Notes under the pieces: generated by a model | Databases searched by the model: none | The model's input: only the letters and a program-made list of their open reading frames with translations | What the model was told of the DNA's origin: nothing | Position numbers and translations under genes: made by a program | Part shown: positions 1-8,817 of the stretch, piece by piece | Numbering within the stretch: the stretch's first letter is position 1 | Layout of the letters: every line of letters begins with the position of its first letter | Source of the DNA: Moorena sp. SS36440bin_2 | Lineage (GTDB): Bacteria; Cyanobacteriota; Cyanobacteriia; Cyanobacteriales; Coleofasciculaceae | NCBI GenBank assembly: GCA_011524395.1 | Contig: WTKN01000382.1 | Span: forward strand, 1-50,849 | Direction: 5' to 3' | DNA: 50,849 nucleotides

Positions 1-390
1 ATAGATCTTTCCCGACTCACTCTATACAATAAGTCTACACCCGGATTTGATATGAGACATGGTTAAGAACCTCAATAATGTTTATATTGATTATTGTAAT
101 GATTATAGTTTTAGTTGTCAAGGGTTTTTATAAATTTTTTTTGGAGGTAATTTGAGAATAAATTTTAGGATTTAGTCGTAAGCTATCAGCCGTAAGCTAT
201 CAGCTTTCAGGTTATTTTATTCAAAAGCTTTTCCCGTCCCATGATTACATATTTTTTGAATATATCTGATAGATAATATAGCAATTAATATAATAATTTA
301 TAAACTGTTGATGCCATATTACCTACTCCCTACTCCCTGCTCCCTATTCCCTGTTCCCTGTTCCCTTTGCTATAGCTGATAACTTCCCCA
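1..390. other. AT-rich intergenic region with heptamer repeats
   Basis: No gene was recognised here. The stretch is AT-rich. It holds a short run of tagctatcag-type repeats near 178-210 and a tandem 7-bp array (ctcccta/ctccctg/ttccctg) at about 324-367, just after the 3' end of the Uma2 gene on the opposite strand. No promoter or terminator could be assigned. Confidence 0.6.
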
Positions 391-969
391 TCAATTAGCA
401 CTTATTACCTGTAAAGCCGTAAACTTAAAATGACCGAAAGTCTGGGAAACAATCTGCTGATTATCCCGAAATTCTTGTTTTTCATAACTACCATTGTTTA
501 ACACCAGCACAGTTACTAACTGCTCTTGGGGGTCAATAATCCAATATTCAGGAATAGCCCTTTCTTGGTATTGTTTTACCTTCTCTACATAATCACGTTG
601 GTAGTTTTCATCCCTTTGGTTTTTGTAGGGGCTAACTACTTCAGCCACAAACTGTGGGGGAAGCATATCAAGGGTGATAGTTAAGCGTTTTTCCGTTTGG
701 ATAAGATGTTCTTCTCTAATGACTACCAAATCTGGATAGCGATTTTGAGGATTTCCTGGAACTTGTAATTCACAATTATGCATCTTAATTAAACGGCGGT
801 AAACTAGTTGGACTAATTCATCCCTTAGCCACATTACCCTCCAATTATTTGGTTCACTCTCAGGCGGCAATTCTACTAACTCCCCATCAAATAGCTCATA
901 ACGGTTATCTGTGCCATCATCATATTCCAGGTATTCTTCAAAAGTGAGTTTGGAGGTGGTTTTAACCAT
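391..969 (-). CDS. Uma2 family (DUF820) putative endonuclease
   Basis: The 192-residue product matches the Uma2/DUF820 family of PD-(D/E)XK-fold putative nucleases, which are greatly expanded in cyanobacteria. Visible family marks are the N-terminal [23 protein letters not shown] segment, the RYPDLVVI strand carrying the candidate catalytic Asp, the [10 protein letters not shown] segment with the second acidic residue, and the late PEYWIIDPQ segment. The length is normal for the family. The ATG start has no clear Shine-Dalgarno. The gene stands alone, with repeat-filled intergenic DNA on both sides. The biological role of most members is unknown; some may derive from mobile elements. The family call is firm, but nuclease activity is inferred only from the fold. 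Confidence 0.9.
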   Translation of the reverse strand: MVKTTSKLTFEEYLEYDDGTDNRYELFDGELVELPPESEPNNWRVMWLRDELVQLVYRRLIKMHNCELQVPGNPQNRYPDLVVIREEHLIQTEKRLTITLDMLPPQFVAEVVSPYKNQRDENYQRDYVEKVKQYQERAIPEYWIIDPQEQLVTVLVLNNGSYEKQEFRDNQQIVSQTFGHFKFTALQVISAN

Positions 970-1306
970 GGTGCCCTCGCAATTATAAAGGTTTTTAATT
1001 AGGTGAGGTAAAAATTTGTGGGTTTTAGGGAGCAGGGAGCAGTGAAGTCAGAAGAGGGAAGTGGAAAAAAAATCTGTGTATATCATTACCCTATAAACTG
1101 CTATATTCACCTAAATATTACAGTTGATAAATTAACATTTTTTTAAGGGTGTTCCTGTAGTGGCTATTCCATATCATCACTTTTTTTAGTATAATTTTAA
1201 CCCTCAGCTGTTGCCCATTTAAATTATAGCAAATGAATATCCGGAAAGATATTTGTTTCGGGTGTATAACTAATATAATTCCTGAAAATTATCAATAATT
1301 TTGGGT
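970..1306. other. intergenic region with a degraded palindromic repeat
   Basis: No gene was seen. Positions 1003-1100 resemble the dispersed element bounded by tgaggtac...tgtacctca found elsewhere in the window: it has ggtgaggta, then ttttagggagcagg, then tgtgtatatcatta and aactgctat. A tataat-like hexamer near 1190 could serve the downstream ATPase gene, but no convincing -35 box accompanies it. Confidence 0.4.
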
Positions 1307-3103
1307 ATGAGCAACTATTCTCCTGGTGTAATTTTAATCTGGCAAATTGCTGCTGGTGAGGCCAAGAAGAGTAACGCGACAGAGATACAACCGGCTCATT
1401 TGTTAATTGGATTGTGCAAGTTTTGCGATTTCAATTGGGAAGTATTCTTTAAAGATTCACAAAACCAAGATCCTAACCAGCGCCCTGATTTTGAAAATGA
1501 TCGTCAGAGTTTACAACAGCGGTTTGAGCAGAGCAGATTAGACCCACAGGTATTCCGACGTCGTTTGCGTACACTTGTGGCTCAACCAGCCCCAGAGCAC
1601 GAGATTGGCGAAACAATGCCTCGTAGTCAAGCTTCCAGAGCAGTTTTTCAACGGGCTAAAGAGATTGCACAAACAGAAGCACGAGAAACCCGTTCTTATC
1701 ATCTTTTGCAGGCTTTGCTGGAGTTACCTACACCTCTTTGGGAAGAAATTTTAGTAGAAATGGGCATTAACAATCCCCTTGTCCTAATGTTTGGGGATGA
1801 CCTATCTCAAACATTAGCAGAACCTGCTAATCTTAATCCTCTTGAGCCAGCAAACCCTGTTCCATCTCCCTCGACCGTAGAACTAACACCATGGTTAGAT
1901 AACTCTGAGAGCTATTGGCGGGATTTAACCCTGCTAGCTGCTCAAGGCAAGTTAGAACCAATCTTTGAAAGGCGAGAGGCAATTCTCGCTTTAGCACGGG
2001 TGCTAATACACCAGCGCCAGCGTAATGCTCTCTTGGTGGGAGATGTTGGTGTGGGCAAGACTTCTATTGTCAAAGGATTAGTCGGGCGGTTGGTGGGAAC
2101 AAACGCTCTACCTATTCTTAATGGTAAGCGGATCATAGAGATATCTCTTCCACAACTATTATGGGGAGCTAGTAACCAGGCTGAGATTAATAGAATAATA
2201 AATTTATTAATAAACCAAGCGTCAACAGCAGATGACTTTATCCTTTTTATTGAGGAAATTCACACTATTTTCAATAGTAATCAAGAAATAAATGACGCTG
2301 TTAAGCTGCTCAAATCAGCATTACTGAGGGGAGAAATTAACTGTATTGGTACTACGACTAGTAAGCAATATAGTCAAACTCTTGAGCAGGATGCTGATGT
2401 AAAACATTGGTTTCAAGTTATTTGGATTAATGAACCATCTGATTCAGAAGCAGAAGCAATTCTAAAAATATGGCGGAGACAATACCAGGTTAATAAGCAA
2501 GTTACCATAACTGATCATGCTATTGAGGCAGCGGTAGAATTCTCTAAGTTATATCTACCTGATTCACGCTTACCTACAAAAGCTATCGATATCCTTGAAC
2601 AAGCTTATGGGGCTGCTTGTCTACAATCACTTACACAGAATAATAATCAAGGACAGGTTTCTAAGATTGAGCGACAAGATGTTGTGTATGTTATAAGCAA
2701 GTGTATTAATCCTGAAGTTGAGTCATTGGATGACCGTCTTCGATTAGAAAAGCTTAAAGAGGTTTTCCAGCAGCTTTTTGGGCAAGATAAAACTGAAGAC
2801 TTGTTAAATAATTTTAATATAATTATAGAAGAGGTTTCTCAGTCTGATATTAGTAATATTCCTACAGTAGAAGTGAAACAGGATGGAGAACGTCCTCAGC
2901 TCTCAATCAGAGTTAGAGAAGTAGTTCAGGGTTTCATTGAGGATGACCCAGATATTGAGGGAATAATCAGACAAGTAAGGACAGTAGCTGTCATAGAATT
3001 AATAAAAGTACTTTTTCCTCTCTCGGCAGTTCCTATTGAAATAGTCCGAGCTTGGATTCAAGAAAAAGATAAGCAAAATAATAATTCTTCAATACTTCGA
3101 TAA
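1307..3103 (+). CDS. Clp_N-AAA+ ATPase (ClpA/B-like, single AAA module)
   Basis: The protein has about 599 residues and resembles the N-terminal half of ClpB/ClpA. A Clp_N double repeat covers residues 1-150 (SPGVILIWQIAAGEA..IQPAHLLIGL). One AAA module follows, with Walker A GDVGVGKT at 245-252, a Walker-B-like FILFIEEIHT at 311-320 and the sensor-1 segment CIGTTTSKQY. A lid helix with LPTKAIDILEQA comes next. There is no second AAA ring and no ClpP loop. Two departures stand out. The Walker B Asp is Glu (E316-E317), and the arginine-finger pair of ClpB (ALERRFQ) reads VKHWFQ (H367, W368). I chose the ATG at 1307; a TTG lies two codons earlier. The gene starts a cassette with the two kinases: the next gene begins 42 bp downstream. 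It is probably a regulatory or scaffold ATPase rather than a processive unfoldase (inference). Confidence 0.87.
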   Translation: MSNYSPGVILIWQIAAGEAKKSNATEIQPAHLLIGLCKFCDFNWEVFFKDSQNQDPNQRPDFENDRQSLQQRFEQSRLDPQVFRRRLRTLVAQPAPEHEIGETMPRSQASRAVFQRAKEIAQTEARETRSYHLLQALLELPTPLWEEILVEMGINNPLVLMFGDDLSQTLAEPANLNPLEPANPVPSPSTVELTPWLDNSESYWRDLTLLAAQGKLEPIFERREAILALARVLIHQRQRNALLVGDVGVGKTSIVKGLVGRLVGTNALPILNGKRIIEISLPQLLWGASNQAEINRIINLLINQASTADDFILFIEEIHTIFNSNQEINDAVKLLKSALLRGEINCIGTTTSKQYSQTLEQDADVKHWFQVIWINEPSDSEAEAILKIWRRQYQVNKQVTITDHAIEAAVEFSKLYLPDSRLPTKAIDILEQAYGAACLQSLTQNNNQGQVSKIERQDVVYVISKCINPEVESLDDRLRLEKLKEVFQQLFGQDKTEDLLNNFNIIIEEVSQSDISNIPTVEVKQDGERPQLSIRVREVVQGFIEDDPDIEGIIRQVRTVAVIELIKVLFPLSAVPIEIVRAWIQEKDKQNNNSSILR

Positions 3104-3145
3104 CAAGATTACTAGTCACATCATTATTAGGAGGGACTTAAAGCT

Positions 3146-6100
3146 ATGTTCACCTCAGAAGAAGAAGCAAATGTTCCATCTCAATGGAATGTAGGCGATC
3201 GCATTATTAATCTCTATAAAGTCCGAGGGCTTCTGGGTGAGGGAGGATTTGGTCAGGTTTACAGAGTAACACATTTAGAATGGAATATAGATTTGGCAGT
3301 TAAGACTCCCAGCAAAAACACTATTGACGCATCAGGGGGAGTCGATAACTTTGAGAAAGAAGCGCAAACCTGGGTAAATCTGGGATTACATCCTCACGCT
3401 GTTAGCTGTTATTATGTCCGCCGATTGGGTGGTACTCCCCGGGTGTTTGTCGAGTATATGAAGGGGGGAAGTTTGCATGATTGGATTTATGGCAAGGATG
3501 GCGAACCAGCAAAGCTTTATCAAGGGGAAACAACAGAGGTATTAGAACGGATTCTCGACATTGCCATTCAGTTTGCTTGGGGACTACACTATGCCCATGA
3601 AACGGGGTTAGTGCATAAGGATGTGAAACCAGAGAATGTCATGGTTACGCCCAATGGTACTGTCAAGGTTACAGATTTTGGTTTAGCGCGATCTGGTTCT
3701 ATTGTATCTCCACAAGCAGAGATAAACCCACAACAAACCCTGATAGTGAGCAAGGGAGGTGGAACACCAGCCTATCTGTCACCCGAACAATCTAACGGAG
3801 AACCTTTGACGCGAAGATCGGATTTGTTTAGTTGGGCAATATCGGTTTTTGAGATATTTAAGGGGGATAAGTGGTGGGATTGCGGTGATATTGCAGCTTA
3901 TGATACAGAATATTTCTTAGAAGCTGGATCTGTTAATGATAGTCAGCTGCCAATACCAGAGTCCGTAAAACAATTACTATACCAGTGCTTTAAAGAAGAT
4001 CCCGATCAACGTCCCCATGATATGTTGGTGGTGGCCAATGAGTTGAAAGATATTTATGAACAAGAAATAGGGAATGTTTACCCGCGTCCAGAACCTAATA
4101 TAGCTGAATTGATTGCAGACGATCTCAATAACCGAGCATTATCATTGATGGACTTGGGGCAAGAAGAGGAAGCTTTACAGTTGTGGAATGAGGCGTTAAA
4201 GAAACAACCACAACATCCAGAGGCGACTTATAATAGGGGATTATATTTATGGAGAACAGGGAAAGTTAATGACGACCAACTGATTGCCAATTTAGAAAGT
4301 ATACAAGATTCAGGGAATTTGGTAGCAAAATATCTGTTAGCTGAAACTCATATGGAACGGGATGATTGTGAGTCAGCGATTAAGATTCTGGAGAGTATTG
4401 AAGGAAAAGAAATAGAGCAAGAACTAATTAGTAAGTTACTAACCAAAGCAAAACAGCGTTTACCTCAATCAACTCGCTTATTAAATAAATTTAGAGGACA
4501 TTCTGACGTTGTGAGATCAGTATCTTTAAGTTCAGATGGTAAACTAGCACTTTCTGGTAGCGATGATAAGACCTTAAAGCTTTGGGATGTAGAGACAGGA
4601 AATTGTCTACGTACTTTTGAAGGACATCAAGAAGAAGTCTTAACAGTTTATTTAAGTAAAAATAAACTGTTAGCTATATCTGGAAGTAATGATAAAACTT
4701 TGAGAATTTGGAATGTAGAAAATGGAAATTGCATCGAAATAATTGAAGGATTTAAACGAGCAGTAACTAGTGTCTATTTAAGTGATGACAACCAACTACT
4801 TTTATCTGGTGAAAGACGCTTTTGGTATGGTTCTAATAATCTGAAGTTGTGGAAAGTAGAAACAACGAAATGTCTTTTAGAATTTGAAGGTCATACTCAA
4901 ACTATATATTCTTGCTGTATAGATCAAAACAATCAACTAATTTTATCTGGTGGTGGAGATAGAGTTCTCAAGTTATGGGATATAAAAACAGGGGAACGCT
5001 TACAGATGTTTGGAGAATTAAATAAAGGTTTTTACGCTGTTTTTGGTCATAAAATTACTGTTAGTTCAGTTGCATTTACCAATAATAATGTACTGTCAGG
5101 AAGCATGGATAGTACTTTAAAACTATGGAATAAAGATACAGGTGCATGTTTGCGAACATTTGAAGGTCATAGCGATAGAATAACTTCAATTTCTGTCATA
5201 AAAAATGGGAATTTTGCTATCTCTAGTGAAGAAAGCCAAAAGCTAAAACTATGGAATTTAGAAACAGGTCAATGCTTGAGAACATTTCCAGCACACAGTG
5301 ATAGAGTAACTTCAGTTTCTATATCTGAATGTGGTAAATTGGCAGTATCTGCTAGTTTTGACAAAACCCTTCAACTTTGGCAAATTAATTGCATAATTCC
5401 TGACCAATATTCTGCGCCACCAAGGTTATCAAGATTTTTAGAAACTGAATTTGCCCTTAAAAATGAAAAGATTTATCAGCAGAAATTGAAAGAAGCAAAA
5501 ATAGCTTTACAACAAGAGGATTATTTAACAGCAAAACGTCATCTTGAGGTAGCAATAAATCTACCAGGATATAGCTATAGAGAGGAAGTTTTAAAATGTT
5601 GGCGAAGTCTTTATCTTCATTTCCCCCGTCGAAAATTAAAAGATGTTTTGGCAAGTTCAAAATTTAACTTCTTAGAACACTTATCAGAGATAGCAATATA
5701 TCATTATAAAAAAACACCAAAGTTACTAGGAGAGTTGCATACTTCAGTGCATTTAGATAAGTACAGTCACTGCATTTTAGTTGGTCGTACTAGAAGTACT
5801 TCATTCAACTTGGAACTTTTAAAGTTTCCTTATCTAGAGTTGAATAAATCATTAGAAGGATTTGAAAAAAAGTGGGAAGAAGGAATAGATTCTATGAGAC
5901 GACGTCATGATGAGTTGTTAGAAAATCCAGAACATACAGTTTTCGACGAAATTAAATATACCCTTGAGCAAGGTACTGAAGCCTTTAAAATGTTCTCAAC
6001 TCTTACTCGCCGGAATATAGGATGGTGTTCTAAAACTTGTTTATATCTAAGTGCAGATAATAGTTTGGCTGTATCTGGACATGAATTAGGAAGACTAAAA

Positions 6101-7675
6101 CTTTATAATGTGGAAACAGGTAAATGGATTTGGACATATCGGAGACATGGTATTGTTTCCCATAATATTAATCAAAATATAAGACCTACAATCAGTGATG
6201 CTGAAGTCACATCCGTATGTATTTCTCAAGATAATAGTTTTATTCTATCTGGTGGTGAGGATAAAACGTTGAAATTATGGGAAATAGGAAATCATGGATC
6301 AATACGAGCTTCCTTATCAGGGGATTGTTTGAGAACCTTTGAAGGTCATCAAGGAGGAGTTTTATCAGTCTGTTTAAGCCTAGATAACCAATTTGCTTTG
6401 TCTGGGAGTGCTGACAAAACGTTAAAGCTATGGGAAGTATCAACAGGACATTGTTTAAAAACAATAGAAGGACATCAAGATTCGGTTAACTCGGTATGTA
6501 TATTGTCAGATGCTAAATTTGCCTTATCGGGAAGTGCAGACAATACAATTAAACTTTGGAATTTAGAAACAGAAGCATGTCTCACAACTTTTCAAGGACA
6601 TACAGAACAGATTAACTCTATTTTTATTAGTGTTGATAATAAATACTTTATTTCTGGAAGTGACGATAAAACAGCAAGACTTTGGAATCTTGAAACAGGT
6701 GAATGTTTACAAATTTTTGAAGGACATACCAATAAAATTACCTCGGTGTGTTTTGCATCTAATAATCAATGGGCTGTTTCTGCTGATGGAGAGCAAATCA
6801 AAGTCTGGTTTTTAGACTGGGAATTAGAAGAACGTCAAATTGCTGATTGGGATGAAGGGGCTAGACCTTATTTGGAGACATTTTTGAAACAACATACCCC
6901 TTATACCGCTACTTTGCCTAATAATAAAAAACCAACAGAAGAAGAGATTACTTTATCCCTCACCCGTCAAGGTCTTCCGTTGTGGACAGAAAAGGATTTT
7001 GACAATCTTCTCTATACCCTTGGATGTGCTGGTTATGGATGGTTGCGTCCTGAAGGAGTCCGTCAGCACCTTGAAACCATGAGAGCAAGTCTTCAAAAGC
7101 AAGAATATTTAATAGCAGCTAAATCCATAGACTATAATCAACTACGGGATTTATTAGCAGAAGAAAAGTGGCAAGAAGCTAATGAACAAACATGGCAATT
7201 AATTGTAAAGGTAATTAACTATGACTTATCCAAAATACCTAGTACAAACGATTTGAATAATTTTCCTAGCGAACACCTACATATCATAGATCAACTTTGG
7301 ATAGACTACAGCAACGGACATTTTGGCTTTAGCGTTCAAAAAAATATTATTTCAGCGATTATCGGTGAATCACAAACCTTACAAAAAAAATGGAATGAAT
7401 TAGGCAATTGTCTGGGTTGGCGAGAAAATAATGAATGGAAAGAATACAATAACCTTACTTTTTCTATTGAAGCTAACAAAGGACATTTACCAATTTTAGG
7501 TGGATCATCATTACCCTTGTTCTTTTGGACACAACGATGTGTGATGTATTCTTATTTAATGTTGAGTAATGCTTGGAAAAGCCTCAAGCCTATACAAGAT
7601 AATGATTTTGATATATCCCAGTTGCTGTCGGAAGTTGTACAGGATAGCGAAGATACACCTCAGACTAAATCCTAA
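3146..7675 (+). CDS. Ser/Thr protein kinase with two WD40 propellers and a C-terminal GUN4 domain
   Basis: This is a 1509-residue multidomain protein. Residues 25-310 form a Hanks-type kinase: glycine loop GEGGFG at 31-36, Lys53, Glu72, the catalytic loop HKDVKPEN (Asp159; KD instead of RD), DFG 177-179 and SPE 212-214. A TPR-like helical stretch lies near 325-400. Seven WD40 repeats at about 447-748 make one propeller. A helical linker runs to about 960, and at least six more WD40 repeats lie at 960-1225. From about 1330 to 1475 a GUN4 domain is clear (YNQLRDLL, IDQLWIDYSNGHFGFSVQK, GNCLGWR, LTFSIEANKGHLPI). GUN4 proteins bind tetrapyrroles. The gene has a strong ribosome site (aggaggga, 9 bp upstream of ATG). 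It lies between the Clp-like ATPase and a second kinase, suggesting an operon. No TM segment is evident, so the protein is probably cytosolic. Confidence 0.93.
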   Translation: MFTSEEEANVPSQWNVGDRIINLYKVRGLLGEGGFGQVYRVTHLEWNIDLAVKTPSKNTIDASGGVDNFEKEAQTWVNLGLHPHAVSCYYVRRLGGTPRVFVEYMKGGSLHDWIYGKDGEPAKLYQGETTEVLERILDIAIQFAWGLHYAHETGLVHKDVKPENVMVTPNGTVKVTDFGLARSGSIVSPQAEINPQQTLIVSKGGGTPAYLSPEQSNGEPLTRRSDLFSWAISVFEIFKGDKWWDCGDIAAYDTEYFLEAGSVNDSQLPIPESVKQLLYQCFKEDPDQRPHDMLVVANELKDIYEQEIGNVYPRPEPNIAELIADDLNNRALSLMDLGQEEEALQLWNEALKKQPQHPEATYNRGLYLWRTGKVNDDQLIANLESIQDSGNLVAKYLLAETHMERDDCESAIKILESIEGKEIEQELISKLLTKAKQRLPQSTRLLNKFRGHSDVVRSVSLSSDGKLALSGSDDKTLKLWDVETGNCLRTFEGHQEEVLTVYLSKNKLLAISGSNDKTLRIWNVENGNCIEIIEGFKRAVTSVYLSDDNQLLLSGERRFWYGSNNLKLWKVETTKCLLEFEGHTQTIYSCCIDQNNQLILSGGGDRVLKLWDIKTGERLQMFGELNKGFYAVFGHKITVSSVAFTNNNVLSGSMDSTLKLWNKDTGACLRTFEGHSDRITSISVIKNGNFAISSEESQKLKLWNLETGQCLRTFPAHSDRVTSVSISECGKLAVSASFDKTLQLWQINCIIPDQYSAPPRLSRFLETEFALKNEKIYQQKLKEAKIALQQEDYLTAKRHLEVAINLPGYSYREEVLKCWRSLYLHFPRRKLKDVLASSKFNFLEHLSEIAIYHYKKTPKLLGELHTSVHLDKYSHCILVGRTRSTSFNLELLKFPYLELNKSLEGFEKKWEEGIDSMRRRHDELLENPEHTVFDEIKYTLEQGTEAFKMFSTLTRRNIGWCSKTCLYLSADNSLAVSGHELGRLKLYNVETGKWIWTYRRHGIVSHNINQNIRPTISDAEVTSVCISQDNSFILSGGEDKTLKLWEIGNHGSIRASLSGDCLRTFEGHQGGVLSVCLSLDNQFALSGSADKTLKLWEVSTGHCLKTIEGHQDSVNSVCILSDAKFALSGSADNTIKLWNLETEACLTTFQGHTEQINSIFISVDNKYFISGSDDKTARLWNLETGECLQIFEGHTNKITSVCFASNNQWAVSADGEQIKVWFLDWELEERQIADWDEGARPYLETFLKQHTPYTATLPNNKKPTEEEITLSLTRQGLPLWTEKDFDNLLYTLGCAGYGWLRPEGVRQHLETMRASLQKQEYLIAAKSIDYNQLRDLLAEEKWQEANEQTWQLIVKVINYDLSKIPSTNDLNNFPSEHLHIIDQLWIDYSNGHFGFSVQKNIISAIIGESQTLQKKWNELGNCLGWRENNEWKEYNNLTFSIEANKGHLPILGGSSLPLFFWTQRCVMYSYLMLSNAWKSLKPIQDNDFDISQLLSEVVQDSEDTPQTKS

Positions 7676-7711
7676 TCTCACATAACCTATAATTCAGAGG
7701 AAAAATTAACA

Positions 7712-8752
7712 ATGTGCGAAAATTCTGAAAATATAAAAGCAACTCCTCCAGTAGGCATTACTAATTCATTAGAGCAGTCAGATACTTATGAACTATTCAA
7801 ACGCCTGGTGAAAGAGGCTAACTCTGGTAATCCTCAGTTATCAGCAATTAAAGGTTTTACTGTAGGTGATCTGTTGGGTCAAGGAGCATTTGGTGAGGTT
7901 TATTTAGCTCGCCATCAGTCTACAGGAGAACAGGTAGCCATTAAAGTAATGCACAATAAATTTGCTGGACAAGATAAGCTTGAAAAGCGTTTTAAGCGCG
8001 AAATTAAAAACATTACCTTTCTAGATCATCCCAATATTGTTAAGGTACGGTATTCAGATTTGTTGGAGGAAAATTTATTCTATATTATGGAATATTGTAA
8101 TGGTGGCAGTATAGCTGATATCTTAAAAAAATCAAGCGGAAGATTACCACTTGAGCGTGCTTTAGAAATTACTTTTCAAGCTCTCGATGGATTACATTAC
8201 CTTCACAACGTTGAAATTCCCGAAGTTGAACTTTCCAATGGAACTACTAAAACTAGTAAAGGATTGGTGCATCGTGATATCAAGCCAGGAAATCTTTTAC
8301 TTTCCATAGTAAATGGTGTCGAACGAGTCAAAATCGCTGACTATGGGTTAGCAAAAGCTTTTGATTTAGCAGGAAAAAGTGGTATTACTCCTAGCAAGAA
8401 GTCTGGAGAAAAATCTGGAATTGGGACATATGAATTCATGCCTAGAGAGCAAGTTCGCCAGTCTAAATATGCTAAAGTAGAGGTGGACGTTTGGGCAATG
8501 GCTGCATCTCTCTATAAGATGTTAACAGGAAAGACTCCAAGAGAATTTCCTGAAGATCAAAATAAAAGAAAAGTGATATTGACAACACAACCAACTCCGA
8601 TCCGCTTTAGCAACAAATCAATTCCCGAAGAACTTGCGCAAGTGATTGATTGTGCCTTGAAAGACGAATCTGACCTCTACTTTAAGACGGCTGCTCAATT
8701 TAAAGAGGCACTAACGGTTGCTGCGAATAAAATTGGTTTGCTGAATAGTTGA
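7712..8752 (+). CDS. Ser/Thr protein kinase (small, Hanks type)
   Basis: The 346-residue protein is almost only a kinase domain. A 45-residue N-terminal extension precedes the glycine loop GQGAFGEV (56-63), followed by Lys78, the catalytic loop HRDIKPGN (187-194, RD type) and the metal-binding motif DYG in place of DFG (210-212). The APE position reads PRE, followed by VDVWAMAASLYKMLTGKTPREF. An insert between the hinge region and the catalytic loop (EIPEVELSNGTTKTSKG) is longer than usual. The gene starts 36 bp after the large kinase with gaggaaa as its ribosome site, so the two are probably co-transcribed. Cross-phosphorylation within the cassette is a reasonable guess but not shown. An IS4-like element has inserted 65 bp past its stop codon. 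Confidence 0.93.
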   Translation: MCENSENIKATPPVGITNSLEQSDTYELFKRLVKEANSGNPQLSAIKGFTVGDLLGQGAFGEVYLARHQSTGEQVAIKVMHNKFAGQDKLEKRFKREIKNITFLDHPNIVKVRYSDLLEENLFYIMEYCNGGSIADILKKSSGRLPLERALEITFQALDGLHYLHNVEIPEVELSNGTTKTSKGLVHRDIKPGNLLLSIVNGVERVKIADYGLAKAFDLAGKSGITPSKKSGEKSGIGTYEFMPREQVRQSKYAKVEVDVWAMAASLYKMLTGKTPREFPEDQNKRKVILTTQPTPIRFSNKSIPEELAQVIDCALKDESDLYFKTAAQFKEALTVAANKIGLLNS

Positions 8753-8817
8753 ATAGTTGACCAGGCCGTTGCTGATTTAAGGGATTAATGATCATAAAAC
8801 AGAAATATGTCTAGGGG

